From NCBI GenBank assembly GCA_026785865.1, contig JAJAZG010000253.1, forward strand, positions 1-6,352: a stretch of 6,352 bases of DNA. The letters are read 5' to 3'. This document shows positions 1 through 6,318 of this stretch, piece by piece. Made by a program: the position numbers and the translations under genes. The notes under the pieces are model-generated. The model was not told where the DNA came from. It ran no database searches and worked only from the letters and a program-made list of their open reading frames with translations. Origin of the DNA: Pseudanabaena sp. CAN_BIN31. GTDB taxonomy: Bacteria > Cyanobacteriota > Cyanobacteriia > Pseudanabaenales > Pseudanabaenaceae. How positions within the stretch are numbered: the first letter of the stretch is position 1; every line of letters begins with the position of its first letter.

Positions 1-70
1 ACGAAATGCTTATCACTCTTTTTTTTTATATTTTCCCGGCTGGAGTAATAATTCTATAAAAAACACAAAC

Positions 71-116
71 CCAAAAACGGTGTCCCGCCCGCCCCGGGGG
101 CGCTACAGCTTTTTGG
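71..116 (-). repeat. GC-rich palindromic repeat (copy 1) downstream of larC, possible terminator
   Basis: On the minus strand this 46-base element starts CCAAAAAGCTGTAGCGC and ends ACACCGTTTTTGG. It therefore matches both ends of the 45-base core at 5211-5255, with a different GC-rich centre that forms its own CGCCCC/GGGGCG pairing. It lies 32 bases past the larC stop. The hairpin followed by T-rich sequence (TTTTTGGG, then TTTTTT near 57-62) could end larC transcription. The remainder of 1-148 is AT-rich, with a T run at 20-28, and shows no gene. Confidence 0.7.
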
Positions 117-148
117 CTTTTACTATGCATACCTACTATGGTCTAGGA

Positions 149-1512
149 TCAAGTATTTTCGGTTAAGTTTCTGCTTTGCAAAGATATTTCTCCTGCGGAT
201 TTCACGGCTTCTTGCGCGCAAATTAATGGCATATTATGCGATCGCGCTAAGCTCGCACAGTCCTCATATTCTGGTTGCACCGTACAAAATCCATCGCGCC
301 AAGCAATCTTCACTCTCGCTTTGCCATATTCTGTTTCTACTTCATAGATTTCCCGAAACAAAATTTTCCGCTCTTGCAAACGATATCTAATACCGAGTGT
401 AGTAGTTTCCCGAAAAAGAACTTGCTCACAAATAGCTTGGCGATCGCATGGACAAATGACGGTAAGCAAAATTCCACTGCGAGATTTTTTCATGCCGATC
501 GCTTGAGTATAGACATCAAGCGCCCCATGCCTCAGTAATTCTTCCATTGTGTAAGCGATCGCCTGAGCGGTCATGTCATCGACTTGAGTTTCTAAAATGG
601 CGATTGTTTCATTATTTAGATAAGGTTCTTTCCCAAGGGAAAGAACCTTATCTAGTTCTAGACTTTTTTTTTGCTCTTGCCAACCCACAACCGCAAAGCA
701 TTGGGAATTTCTAGATCTTGCGTACCTGCACCTAGTCCCACTTTTTTGATTTTCATTAAGGGAACTTCGCCAAACTTTTCGCATAGGGTAACGGCGATCG
801 CCGCTCCTGTGGGTGTGACTAATTCTTTCCTGATGCCATTATCAAAAATACTAACTTCATGCATCTCCCATAATTTCAATGTCGCAGGGGCTGGAACAGG
901 CATCTTGCCATGGTCGCAATCTACATAACCACCACCCGCAGGTAAAGCTGAGCAATAGATTTTCTCAACTTTTAGCCAAGCAAATCCCGCACAAGTGCAG
1001 ACAATATCGACGATCGCATCAAGCGCCCCCACTTCATGAAAATGTACTGCTTCGGGCGCAATTCCATGTACTAATCCTTCCGCGATCGCTAATTCTTGAA
1101 ATGTTGCCAAACTCCAAATTTCAACCTGTTTTGGTAATTTCGCATCACGAATGATTTTTTGAATATCAGGTAAGTGGCGATGAACTTGATGAGAATGTTC
1201 TTGATGATGGGAATCATGGGTATGATCTTCCTGACTATGGGAATGAACATATTCAGCATGAGAATGTGGCTGTTCCGATGCAACTGTGGGCGGCTCAGGG
1301 CAACTATAGTTCAGTAATTCGATATGCATTTTTGTGGCTTCGATACCGCCACGATGAACGGATTCTGTCCATAGCTTAACTTCGCGATCGAGTCCTAATT
1401 TGTGAACAATTTCTTGTAAATACTCTAAAGGGACACCCGCACTCACTAGCGCACCCAGACACATATCACCCGCAATTCCTGTCGGACAATCTAAATATGC
1501 AATGCTTCCCAT
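149..1512 (-). CDS. larC: LarC, nickel-pincer cofactor cyclometallase, expressed through a -1 frame change
   Basis: LarC inserts nickel into the pyridinium bis-thiocarboxylate nucleotide in a CTP-dependent step, giving the nickel-pincer cofactor first found in lactate racemase. Frame 0 (1512 to 658, 284 residues) carries DCPTGIAGDM (8-17), a His-rich insert with 12 His in residues 83-113, HFHEVGALDAIVDI (157-170), PVPAPAT (205-211), LVTPTGAAIA (231-240) and GLGAGTQDLEIPNALRL (259-275), then stops at TAG. The C-terminal half (ETQVDDM, RETTTLGIR) continues in the -1 frame to TGA at 149. Shifting at the A run (664-672) joins residue 283 to 171 more, giving 454 residues, somewhat long for the family because of the His insert. 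The ATG at 1512 follows queG by 21 bases with a weak GAG upstream. No ATG, GTG or TTG lies in the second frame between the run and its first family block, so separate translation of the C-terminal half is unlikely. The family call is firm. A pseudogene or homopolymer sequencing error remains possible. Confidence 0.88.
621..650 (-). promoter_or_regulatory. 14-bp perfect hairpin inside larC, candidate frameshift stimulator
   Basis: The arms TAAGGTTCTTTCCC and GGGAAAGAACCTTA are perfectly complementary around a two-base centre, which in practice opens to a small loop. On the larC mRNA the stem starts 13 bases after the A9 run. It is translated in the shifted frame as residues around DKVLSLGKEPY. 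No U tract follows, so it is not an intrinsic terminator. A stable stem just past a slippery run suggests stimulation of -1 frameshifting, although 13 bases is longer than the usual 5-9 base spacer. It could instead be a small palindromic insertion in the linker between the LarC halves. Confidence 0.6.
664..672 (-). promoter_or_regulatory. A9 slippery run, probable recoding site in larC
   Basis: On the coding strand, frame 0 reads AGC AAA AAA AAA GTC TAG, so a stop comes two codons after the run. Re-reading the last A (a -1 ribosomal shift), or adding one A by polymerase slippage, gives AGT CTA GAA and enters the long C-terminal frame. Runs of nine or more A are known to support both mechanisms. 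The only SD-like sequence just upstream is a weak AAGAG, so an internal-SD stimulator of the dnaX kind is not obvious. Confidence 0.7.
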
Positions 1513-1533
1513 CTTTATCTCGACAAAGTTTAC

Positions 1534-2481
1534 CTAAATCCTATCATTAACATCAATTTGGGCTTGAGCATTGCGTTGCCAACGATCGCGTTTAATCCTT
1601 CGCAGCGCTGAACCTGTAAAATGCTGATCCCATTCCTGATCAGTCATATTTGCTAAATCTTCTAATTTAGGATCAATATTATGAGGAAAAGGTTGAAAAT
1701 CAGATTCTAAGGTTTCTTGAGCGAAGCGCTGATTCCAAGGACAAACATCTTGGCAAATGTCACAACCTGCGACCCAATTTTGTGAATTTGCCGCGATCGC
1801 ATCGGGGAGCTGTTCGGCTTTGTTCTCAATCGTGTGAAAAGCAATACAGCGATTAGCATCCACCACAAAAGGCTGGGCGATCGCCCCTGTCGGGCAAGCG
1901 TCAATGCAGCGCGTACATGTACCACAATGATCGGTATGAGGGCGATCAGGCTCTAATTCTAAATTAGTTAGCACTTCGCCCAAAAATAACCAAGAGCCAT
2001 AGTCTCGCGTAATCACATTGCTATGTTTACCAATCCAACCGATTCCTGCCCTCTGAGCAAAAGCTTTTTCGGCGATCGGTCCCGTATCAACATAGTAACG
2101 CGCCTGAATTCCGTCCCCTTGGGCCGTTAGCCAACTTGCTAAAGCTTTGAGCTTCTTCGTCAAAACCTTGTGATAGTCACGCCCCCAACCATAGCGCGAG
2201 ATTTTACCAACATCGCGATCGCCTGAATGCTGATGCGGGGTGTAATAATTTAGCGCCACACAAATGACCGACTTGACACCTGCCATCACCTCCGTAATAT
2301 CTTGCCGCTTCGGATTTGTCATCCAAGCCATATCCGCTTGATATCCCAGTGCTAGCCATTCTTGCAAGCGATCCGCCTCAATCCCCGACTCCGCCTTAGC
2401 AATGCCGACTTTGGTAAAACCGAGGGCGATCGCCTGATCTTGAATCGCTAATTTAATATCTTCTTTGCCTAGAGTCACCAA
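1534..2481 (-). CDS. queG: Epoxyqueuosine reductase QueG
   Basis: QueG carries out the last step of queuosine synthesis, reducing epoxyqueuosine to queuosine at the tRNA wobble position. The enzyme uses cobalamin and two [4Fe-4S] clusters in the cytoplasm. Numbered from the TTG, VDTGP (131-135) includes the expected catalytic Asp132. The ferredoxin-like domain has CGTCTRCIDACP (Cys186, 189, 192, 196), Cys212, and CDICQDVCPWN (Cys240, 243, 247), which is the full cluster ligand set. The C-terminus is short, without the HEAT-like extension of some homologues, and 315 residues is near the short form's usual size. The first possible start is TTG at 2481, immediately after the TGA of the upstream J-domain gene and in the same frame. 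The next codon, GTG at 2478, is a likelier start and removes one residue. The ribosome-binding site is poor (GGTGG-rich), so translation probably depends on re-initiation after the upstream gene. larC follows 21 bases later. Confidence 0.95.
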   Translation of the reverse strand: MVTLGKEDIKLAIQDQAIALGFTKVGIAKAESGIEADRLQEWLALGYQADMAWMTNPKRQDITEVMAGVKSVICVALNYYTPHQHSGDRDVGKISRYGWGRDYHKVLTKKLKALASWLTAQGDGIQARYYVDTGPIAEKAFAQRAGIGWIGKHSNVITRDYGSWLFLGEVLTNLELEPDRPHTDHCGTCTRCIDACPTGAIAQPFVVDANRCIAFHTIENKAEQLPDAIAANSQNWVAGCDICQDVCPWNQRFAQETLESDFQPFPHNIDPKLEDLANMTDQEWDQHFTGSALRRIKRDRWQRNAQAQIDVNDRI

Positions 2482-3531
2482 TCAACCACCACCCAACCAA
2501 CCAAAAAATCCACCTTTTTTATCATTCTTAGATTTAGGATCAGTTTTTGAGGTGTTAGCGCCACTAGAATCTATACCAGACACTTGATCAATATACTGTT
2601 TAGCTATGGGTTCATCAGGATTGAGTTTTAATGCTTGCCGAAAACTTACTTTTGCCATGCCTGATAATTTTTGATTCATATAAACAAAGCCCAGCAAAGC
2701 ATGACATTTGCTACTGTTACAATCAACTTGGATCGCATTACGCAGTTCTTTTAAAGCTGAAGCCCATAATTGTTGATTGATACAGCTTTCAGCTTGGTGA
2801 ATATACTGATTAAACGAACCATTAACAACATTATTTGGATTAGTAGCCTGATTTGGAGCCTTGGCAGCATTATTACGCAAAGGTGATTGAGACTCACTTC
2901 GCATTTGATAACTATTACCTGCGCTATTGGAATAAGTTGAACTATCTCTATTAAGCCCCGTGTTACCAACTTGAATGGTAGTGTCATCACTGCTGGACTT
3001 CGATGTATAGGAAGAACTTACAATCGGGTTACTTGGCGCATGTTTGTAACCCTCTTGCAGCAGGATATGTACTAAATTCAGTTCACTTAATAAGCCAATA
3101 TTTTCTAAAGCTTTTTCGAGGTCATGATATTGAACTTTGGCAATTTCCTGAATTGTTTGTTCATAATTGATAGCTTGAGCACAGGTTAAGTATTTTTTAG
3201 CAAGGTCTGATTGCGGCGCAAATTTTTGATTGCGTTTCATCAAGCGTTTGCCAAGCAGTTTTAGGATTGCCGAATATTCTGTTCGTTCTCGTTCTTGGGA
3301 TAGCACATTGTAAGCGGGATTAACCAACTTAGATAAATATTGAGTAGCTACTTGTTTCTCAGAATGCGATCGCCCATGAATATCAGGATGTAAGCATTTG
3401 GCAATCAAAAGATATTGTTTACGCACATGAGAAGATTCTGCTGTTAGTGGTAAACCGAGTACAGCATAGTAATCATTGAAGTCATATTGACCGATGCCAC
3501 GATCTATACGAAATGTCTTTGGGGTTTCCAC
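2482..3531 (-). CDS. J-domain protein with C-terminal TPR repeats
   Basis: This is a DnaJ-like co-chaperone candidate. An N-terminal J domain (about 18-90: DYYAVLGLP, HPD at 48-50) would stimulate an Hsp70 (DnaK) ATPase. A Ser/Asn/Gln-rich, low-complexity linker follows (about 171-240). Two TPR-like helical repeats (about 243-316, with LWASALKELRNAIQVD and LSGMAKVSFRQALKLNPDEP) could bind a partner protein. The tail ends GGFFGWLGGG, a Gly/Phe C-terminus that I recall in other cyanobacterial J-domain/TPR proteins. The DnaJ zinc-finger and G/F regions are absent, so it is not a canonical DnaJ. The start is GTG at 3531, preceded by AGAGGA (3538-3543) six bases upstream, a good ribosome-binding site. 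The gene is first in the probable operon with queG and larC. Its client is unknown. Confidence 0.85.
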   Translation of the reverse strand: METPKTFRIDRGIGQYDFNDYYAVLGLPLTAESSHVRKQYLLIAKCLHPDIHGRSHSEKQVATQYLSKLVNPAYNVLSQERERTEYSAILKLLGKRLMKRNQKFAPQSDLAKKYLTCAQAINYEQTIQEIAKVQYHDLEKALENIGLLSELNLVHILLQEGYKHAPSNPIVSSSYTSKSSSDDTTIQVGNTGLNRDSSTYSNSAGNSYQMRSESQSPLRNNAAKAPNQATNPNNVVNGSFNQYIHQAESCINQQLWASALKELRNAIQVDCNSSKCHALLGFVYMNQKLSGMAKVSFRQALKLNPDEPIAKQYIDQVSGIDSSGANTSKTDPKSKNDKKGGFFGWLGGG

Positions 3532-3537
3532 TGTTTA

Positions 3538-3543
3538 TCCTCT
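3538..3543 (-). promoter_or_regulatory. Ribosome-binding site deciding the GTG start of the J-domain gene
   Basis: On the minus strand AGAGGA lies six bases before the GTG at 3531. It is one of the few clear Shine-Dalgarno sequences here and supports this non-ATG start. Confidence 0.6.
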
Positions 3544-3705
3544 GCGCTTAGCTACCCAAACAAAAAATTTTAGGTTTTAAAAGATTTTAAATCAGATCAA
3601 TTAATAATAGCTTACCCGCTATTGTCTCTAATGTAGTCGTAATAATTACATATTTTCTACAGATAAAACAGTAAAAATTCAGGGGCATGGCAATTTTCAA
3701 TCGCC

Positions 3706-3737
3706 TTAACAAGGGGCTTAAGCCGCTTGCCTGTTAA
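3706..3737. repeat. Imperfect dyad between ictB and the J-domain gene
   Basis: The arms run from TTAAC to GTTAA around a GGCTTAAGCC centre, with one G-G mismatch and a four-base bulge. It lies 23 bases past the ictB stop, in the 229-base spacer 3532-3760. It could form a 3' end stem for ictB mRNA. No U tract follows on the minus strand, so an intrinsic terminator is not supported. The rest of the spacer is AT-rich and contains a short AATAGC/GCTATT inverted repeat (3606-3623). I see no convincing promoter in it. Confidence 0.4.
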
Positions 3738-3760
3738 AGTCGCTTTACTTACGAGAAATA

Positions 3761-5143
3761 TCAATTTTCGATTGGGGTTTCAATAGGAGTAATATAGAAA
3801 CTACTGATAATCGCGATCGCTAGCCACCAAAGTAACTGCACCTGTGGTCGATACCAAACTGTATCGACTAAGCCATGCACGATCATGCCCACGAGTGTAG
3901 CGATCGCCGCAATAATCCATAAGCCACTAGAGTCGCGATCGCTTCTCAATCGATTTAGAGCAATCCATGCTTGGCGAAAAATCGTAAAAATTAGCCACCC
4001 ATAGCAAATTACGCCAATAATCCCTGTCTCAACTGTTATTTCTAACGGAACTGAATAAGTTCCCAAAGCGCTATAACCCGATCGCTGATAGAGCGGATAA
4101 ACTTGGTTAAAAGCTTTATTGCCAGGTCCAATTCCCAAAATCGGTTTGGCTTTGATCATATTTAATACCGACATCCAAACATTGACCCGAAAAGCATTGC
4201 TGCTGTCTTCGGTTCCAAAAATACTGCCAACTCGCTTACGAAGTGTCGGTACGAGAATTGTCCCCAAGGCGATCGCCCCTGCTGTACCACCAAAAACACT
4301 GGGCAGAGTCCAACTCGGCAAGCGCTTGCCCCACCAATATACCAATAGCATTACCAACGTAAAACTCTCAGCCGCGATCCCGATTAGTCCGCCGCGACTT
4401 TGAGATTGAGTGAAGAAAAATGCGCCTAAAATCGCCGTAAGTATACCCAAAGCCTTCATGCCCCAATTGCGCCAATGGATCGCCGCGATCGCGCCAAGTG
4501 GTAGGGCTGGCATTAAGTATCCTGCAAACAAATTGGGATTGCCCAAAAAGCTATAAACTCGCGTAATGCCTGCGGTCTCGGAAGTGGGATCAGTCCATGT
4601 CGCTAGTTCGGGTGCGCCGAGATACCATTGCTGCACGCCATAGGCACTGGCTACTAAGGCTGTAATTAAATAGGCTCCGATCAAAATTGATCGCCAACCC
4701 AAACGCATCAATCGACTCAGTGACACGAACGCCAACATATATATAGTCAACTTCACCATGCCATCGGCGGCGGCTACGCGCACAGGTGATAGCAATGTCG
4801 CAACTAAGGCGATCGCCCAATAACTAATCAAAGGTAAATGTATCGGTGTCCAAATTGGTACGGTTTGATCTTCAGAGTCGCGGCGATCGCTTAGCCAAAG
4901 CATTAACCACGCGATCGCTACCGCCGCGCCAATTAAGCCAGTTTGAGCATTTTCTAAAAAAGGTAAAGTTGCTAGCATCACCACTAACAAACATCCCAAA
5001 AATCTCGCACTCACTAAGCGACTTCCTTCGCGCCAAGCTTGTAATGGGCTAACTAACCGCAGAAATGTAGTTTGGATGCGGGCGCACCATGACTGCAAAT
5101 GCTGACTTATTAGTGGGATTGCTAGTTTGAGCTTGGAAGTCAT
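3761..5143 (-). CDS. ictB: IctB-like putative inorganic-carbon protein, O-antigen ligase fold
   Basis: This is a polytopic inner-membrane protein of 460 residues, close to the length of cyanobacterial IctB. About ten hydrophobic segments are visible, for example near 44-62, 65-84, 104-120, 152-170, 205-222, 230-246, 252-271, 283-300, 374-390, 408-424 and 435-450. Characteristic blocks are SFLGNPNLFAGYL (198-210), QSQSRGGLIGI (246-256), PILGIGPGN (334-342) and HGLVDTVWYRPQVQLLWWL (423-441). The fold is that of the O-antigen ligase/polymerase family (Wzy_C). IctB was named for a suspected role in bicarbonate accumulation, but transport itself is not established, and a glycan ligase role cannot be excluded. 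The start is ATG at 5141-5143. No clear Shine-Dalgarno precedes it. The gene stands apart from the downstream operon by 229 bases, and the large hairpin 5185-5279 lies just upstream in the divergent spacer. Confidence 0.88.
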   Translation of the reverse strand: MTSKLKLAIPLISQHLQSWCARIQTTFLRLVSPLQAWREGSRLVSARFLGCLLVVMLATLPFLENAQTGLIGAAVAIAWLMLWLSDRRDSEDQTVPIWTPIHLPLISYWAIALVATLLSPVRVAAADGMVKLTIYMLAFVSLSRLMRLGWRSILIGAYLITALVASAYGVQQWYLGAPELATWTDPTSETAGITRVYSFLGNPNLFAGYLMPALPLGAIAAIHWRNWGMKALGILTAILGAFFFTQSQSRGGLIGIAAESFTLVMLLVYWWGKRLPSWTLPSVFGGTAGAIALGTILVPTLRKRVGSIFGTEDSSNAFRVNVWMSVLNMIKAKPILGIGPGNKAFNQVYPLYQRSGYSALGTYSVPLEITVETGIIGVICYGWLIFTIFRQAWIALNRLRSDRDSSGLWIIAAIATLVGMIVHGLVDTVWYRPQVQLLWWLAIAIISSFYITPIETPIEN

Positions 5144-5184
5144 ACAGTGAAAATCAACTTAATATGGACAGAGCAAAGTTTTCT

Positions 5185-5279
5185 GTCTAATGCAAAAGAA
5201 ACCTTAAAGACCAAAAAGGTGTAGCGCACGCGCAGCGTACGCCACACCTTTTTGGTTTTTGGTTTCTTTTGCATTAGAC
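5185..5279. repeat. 95-base nested palindrome in the divergent ictB/TPR spacer (repeat copy 2)
   Basis: Outer arms of 19 bp, GTCTAATGCAAAAGAAACC (5185-5203) and its exact complement (5261-5279), enclose a small internal loop. Inside it is a 12-bp perfect stem, CCAAAAAGGTGT (5211-5222) with 5244-5255. The tip GCGCACGC-GCA-GCGTACGC pairs with one mismatch. The inner 45 bases (5211-5255) match the elements at 71-116 and 6319-6352. The element lies between two divergent genes, where a terminator would serve neither, so it is more likely a dispersed MITE-like or REP-like element, possibly affecting either promoter. I see nothing else definite in the spacer 5144-5333. Confidence 0.85.
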
Positions 5280-5333
5280 CTCGTACCTTGTATCTTAGAA
5301 GAAAAGCACAGACAGTAACTATTTTTTAAAGCA

Positions 5334-5657
5334 ATGACGGACAAATTAGATTCCGCAACAGCCTATAACGATCGCGGTATGGAACGCGCCGAAATTGAGG
5401 ACTTTGCTGGTGCGATCGCCGACTATACTGCTGCGATCGCCCTTGATCCTGACTATGCCGAAGCCTATTACAACCGCGCCTACGATCGCTCCGAAATTGA
5501 GGACTATGTTGGGGCGATCGATGACTATAACAAGGTCATTGAACTCGTCCCAGATGCTGCACCTGCCTATTTCAATCGCGGATTAGCGAAAGCAAAACTT
5601 GGTGACGCTGAAGGAGCAAATACTGACTGTGAATATGCTAAAGGGTTAGGACTGTAA
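5334..5657 (+). CDS. Small TPR-repeat protein
   Basis: This 107-residue protein consists almost entirely of tetratricopeptide repeats: TPR1 about 7-40, TPR2 about 41-74, and a shorter third unit about 75-107. Typical positions are visible (YNDRG, AIADYTAAIALDPDYAEAYYNRA, AIDDYNKVIELVPDAAPAYFNRG). No signal peptide or membrane segment is seen, so it is probably cytoplasmic and a protein-binding scaffold of unknown partner. Units 1 and 2 are also alike in DNA (CCGAAATTGAGGACT at 5389 and again 102 bases later, with one base change at its end). The ATG at 5334 has only a weak AAAG upstream. The gene is divergent from ictB and 53 bases before the antitoxin gene, with no visible terminator between. 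It resembles the many small TPR proteins of cyanobacteria. No specific function can be assigned. Confidence 0.85.
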   Translation: MTDKLDSATAYNDRGMERAEIEDFAGAIADYTAAIALDPDYAEAYYNRAYDRSEIEDYVGAIDDYNKVIELVPDAAPAYFNRGLAKAKLGDAEGANTDCEYAKGLGL

Positions 5658-5675
5658 AGAAGAGGCGAAGTTTTA

Positions 5676-5697
5676 GGCTATACTTTGGCTATACAAT
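5676..5697 (+). promoter_or_regulatory. Tandem GGCTATAC boxes, candidate mazEF promoter/operator
   Basis: GGCTATAC occurs at 5676-5683 and 5687-5694, an 11-base offset of about one helical turn, 14-17 bases before the antitoxin ATG. The first box contains TATACT and the second runs into TACAAT, both acceptable -10 hexamers. No -35 match is seen. Antitoxins of this class usually repress their own promoter, so these could be binding sites. No Shine-Dalgarno precedes the ATG, and use of the second -10 would give a nearly leaderless mRNA. Confidence 0.4.
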
Positions 5698-5710
5698 TCT
5701 GCAAACAATT

Positions 5711-5959
5711 ATGCTTGTTAAAGTGCAAAAGTGGGGCAACAGCCAAGGGATTAGATTGAGCAAAGAGATACTGGCTCAAGCAAACATTTTGGTTGGGGAT
5801 GAGTTAGAAATCTTGACTACACAGAATCATATAGTCATTAAACCAGCTCGTAAAATTCGTGGAAAGTACAAGATCGAGGATTTGGTTGCCAAACTACCTC
5901 ACGACTATCAGACTGAAGAGTTGGATTGGGGAGTACCTACAGGTTTGGAAGTTTGGTAA
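5711..5959 (+). CDS. mazE: MazE-type antitoxin (AbrB-like DNA-binding)
   Basis: This 82-residue protein is the antitoxin half of a type II toxin-antitoxin pair. The N-terminal AbrB/MazE swapped-hairpin domain (about 1-45) shows VQKWGNSQGIRLSKEIL, the typical DNA-contacting segment, followed by VGDELEI and HIVIKPA. The C-terminal tail (about 46-82) ends EELDWGVPTGLEVW, the sort of acidic, Trp-containing tail that wraps the toxin in this family. It should neutralise the MazF-like protein and repress the operon with it. The stop TAA (5957-5959) abuts the toxin ATG and keeps the same frame, so the toxin is translationally coupled. The ATG at 5711 lacks a clear ribosome-binding site. Confidence 0.92.
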   Translation: MLVKVQKWGNSQGIRLSKEILAQANILVGDELEILTTQNHIVIKPARKIRGKYKIEDLVAKLPHDYQTEELDWGVPTGLEVW

Positions 5960-6295
5960 ATGTCTAACTACATTCCTAAAAAAGGTGATTTCGTGATCGT
6001 CACTTTCGATCCACAATCAGGACACGAACAGAAAGGTAGAAGACCTGCTTTAGTGGTAAGCAGTAGCATTTTTAACGAATACACTGGATTAACAATTGTT
6101 TGTCCTATCACAAGCACTAAGCGTGATTCCTCATTTCATGTTGCGATCGCCGATAGCAAAACATTAACTGGCTACGTGATGGTGGAGCAAGTCAAATCGA
6201 TTGACTACAAATCCAGAAAGATAAAATGGGTAGAAAATGCTTCAGAGAGTCTTATTGATGAAGTTTTGAGTATTTTAGATGCCTGTATTTATTAA
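5960..6295 (+). CDS. mazF: MazF-type endoribonuclease toxin
   Basis: This 111-residue protein has the PemK/MazF SH3-like barrel and is expected to cut single-stranded mRNA at a short sequence, slowing growth when free of antitoxin. KKGDFVIVTFDPQSGHEQKGRRPALVVS (7-34) holds the conserved Arg (27/28). CPITST (48-53) holds the Thr that corresponds to the catalytic Thr of MazF. GYVMVEQVKSIDYKSRK (71-87) is the usual C-terminal strand region. The length is normal and nothing appears broken, so the toxin looks intact. The target sequence cannot be read from the protein. The ATG follows the antitoxin stop with no gap. A palindromic repeat begins 24 bases after the stop and may end the transcript. 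The annotation could equally be ChpB/PemK, members of the same family. Confidence 0.93.
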   Translation: MSNYIPKKGDFVIVTFDPQSGHEQKGRRPALVVSSSIFNEYTGLTIVCPITSTKRDSSFHVAIADSKTLTGYVMVEQVKSIDYKSRKIKWVENASESLIDEVLSILDACIY

Positions 6296-6318
6296 TTAAG
6301 TAGGTAAGCATAATTAAA

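Noticed and set aside
275..538. Plus-strand open frame opposite larC
   Set aside because: It is antisense to the conserved C-terminal LarC frame, with no recognisable domain or ribosome-binding site.
621..650. larC palindrome as a transcription terminator
   Set aside because: No U tract follows and the open frame continues through it with conserved LarC sequence.
665..784. The reading frame extending upstream of the A run as the true N-terminus of a separate LarC2
   Set aside because: Its first 40 residues overlap the conserved end of the first LarC half in another frame and resemble no LarC sequence.
1089..1283. Short minus-strand open frame rich in Ile, Met and Asn
   Set aside because: It is an out-of-frame shadow of the His-rich part of larC.
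149..1512. larC as a decayed pseudogene
   Set aside because: Both halves keep all family blocks with no other stops or gaps. The break falls exactly at a slippery run with a stem after it, and recoding of larC is known elsewhere. Not fully excluded without resequencing.
3706..3737. Dyad as an intrinsic terminator of ictB
   Set aside because: The stem is bulged and no U tract follows on the minus strand, so it is kept only as a dyad.
4119..4403. Plus-strand open frame opposite ictB
   Set aside because: It is antisense to conserved IctB motifs and its composition looks like a shadow.
238..6150. GCGATCGC octamers as a novel regulatory repeat
   Set aside because: This is the known HIP1 sequence common in cyanobacterial genomes, found here mostly within coding regions.
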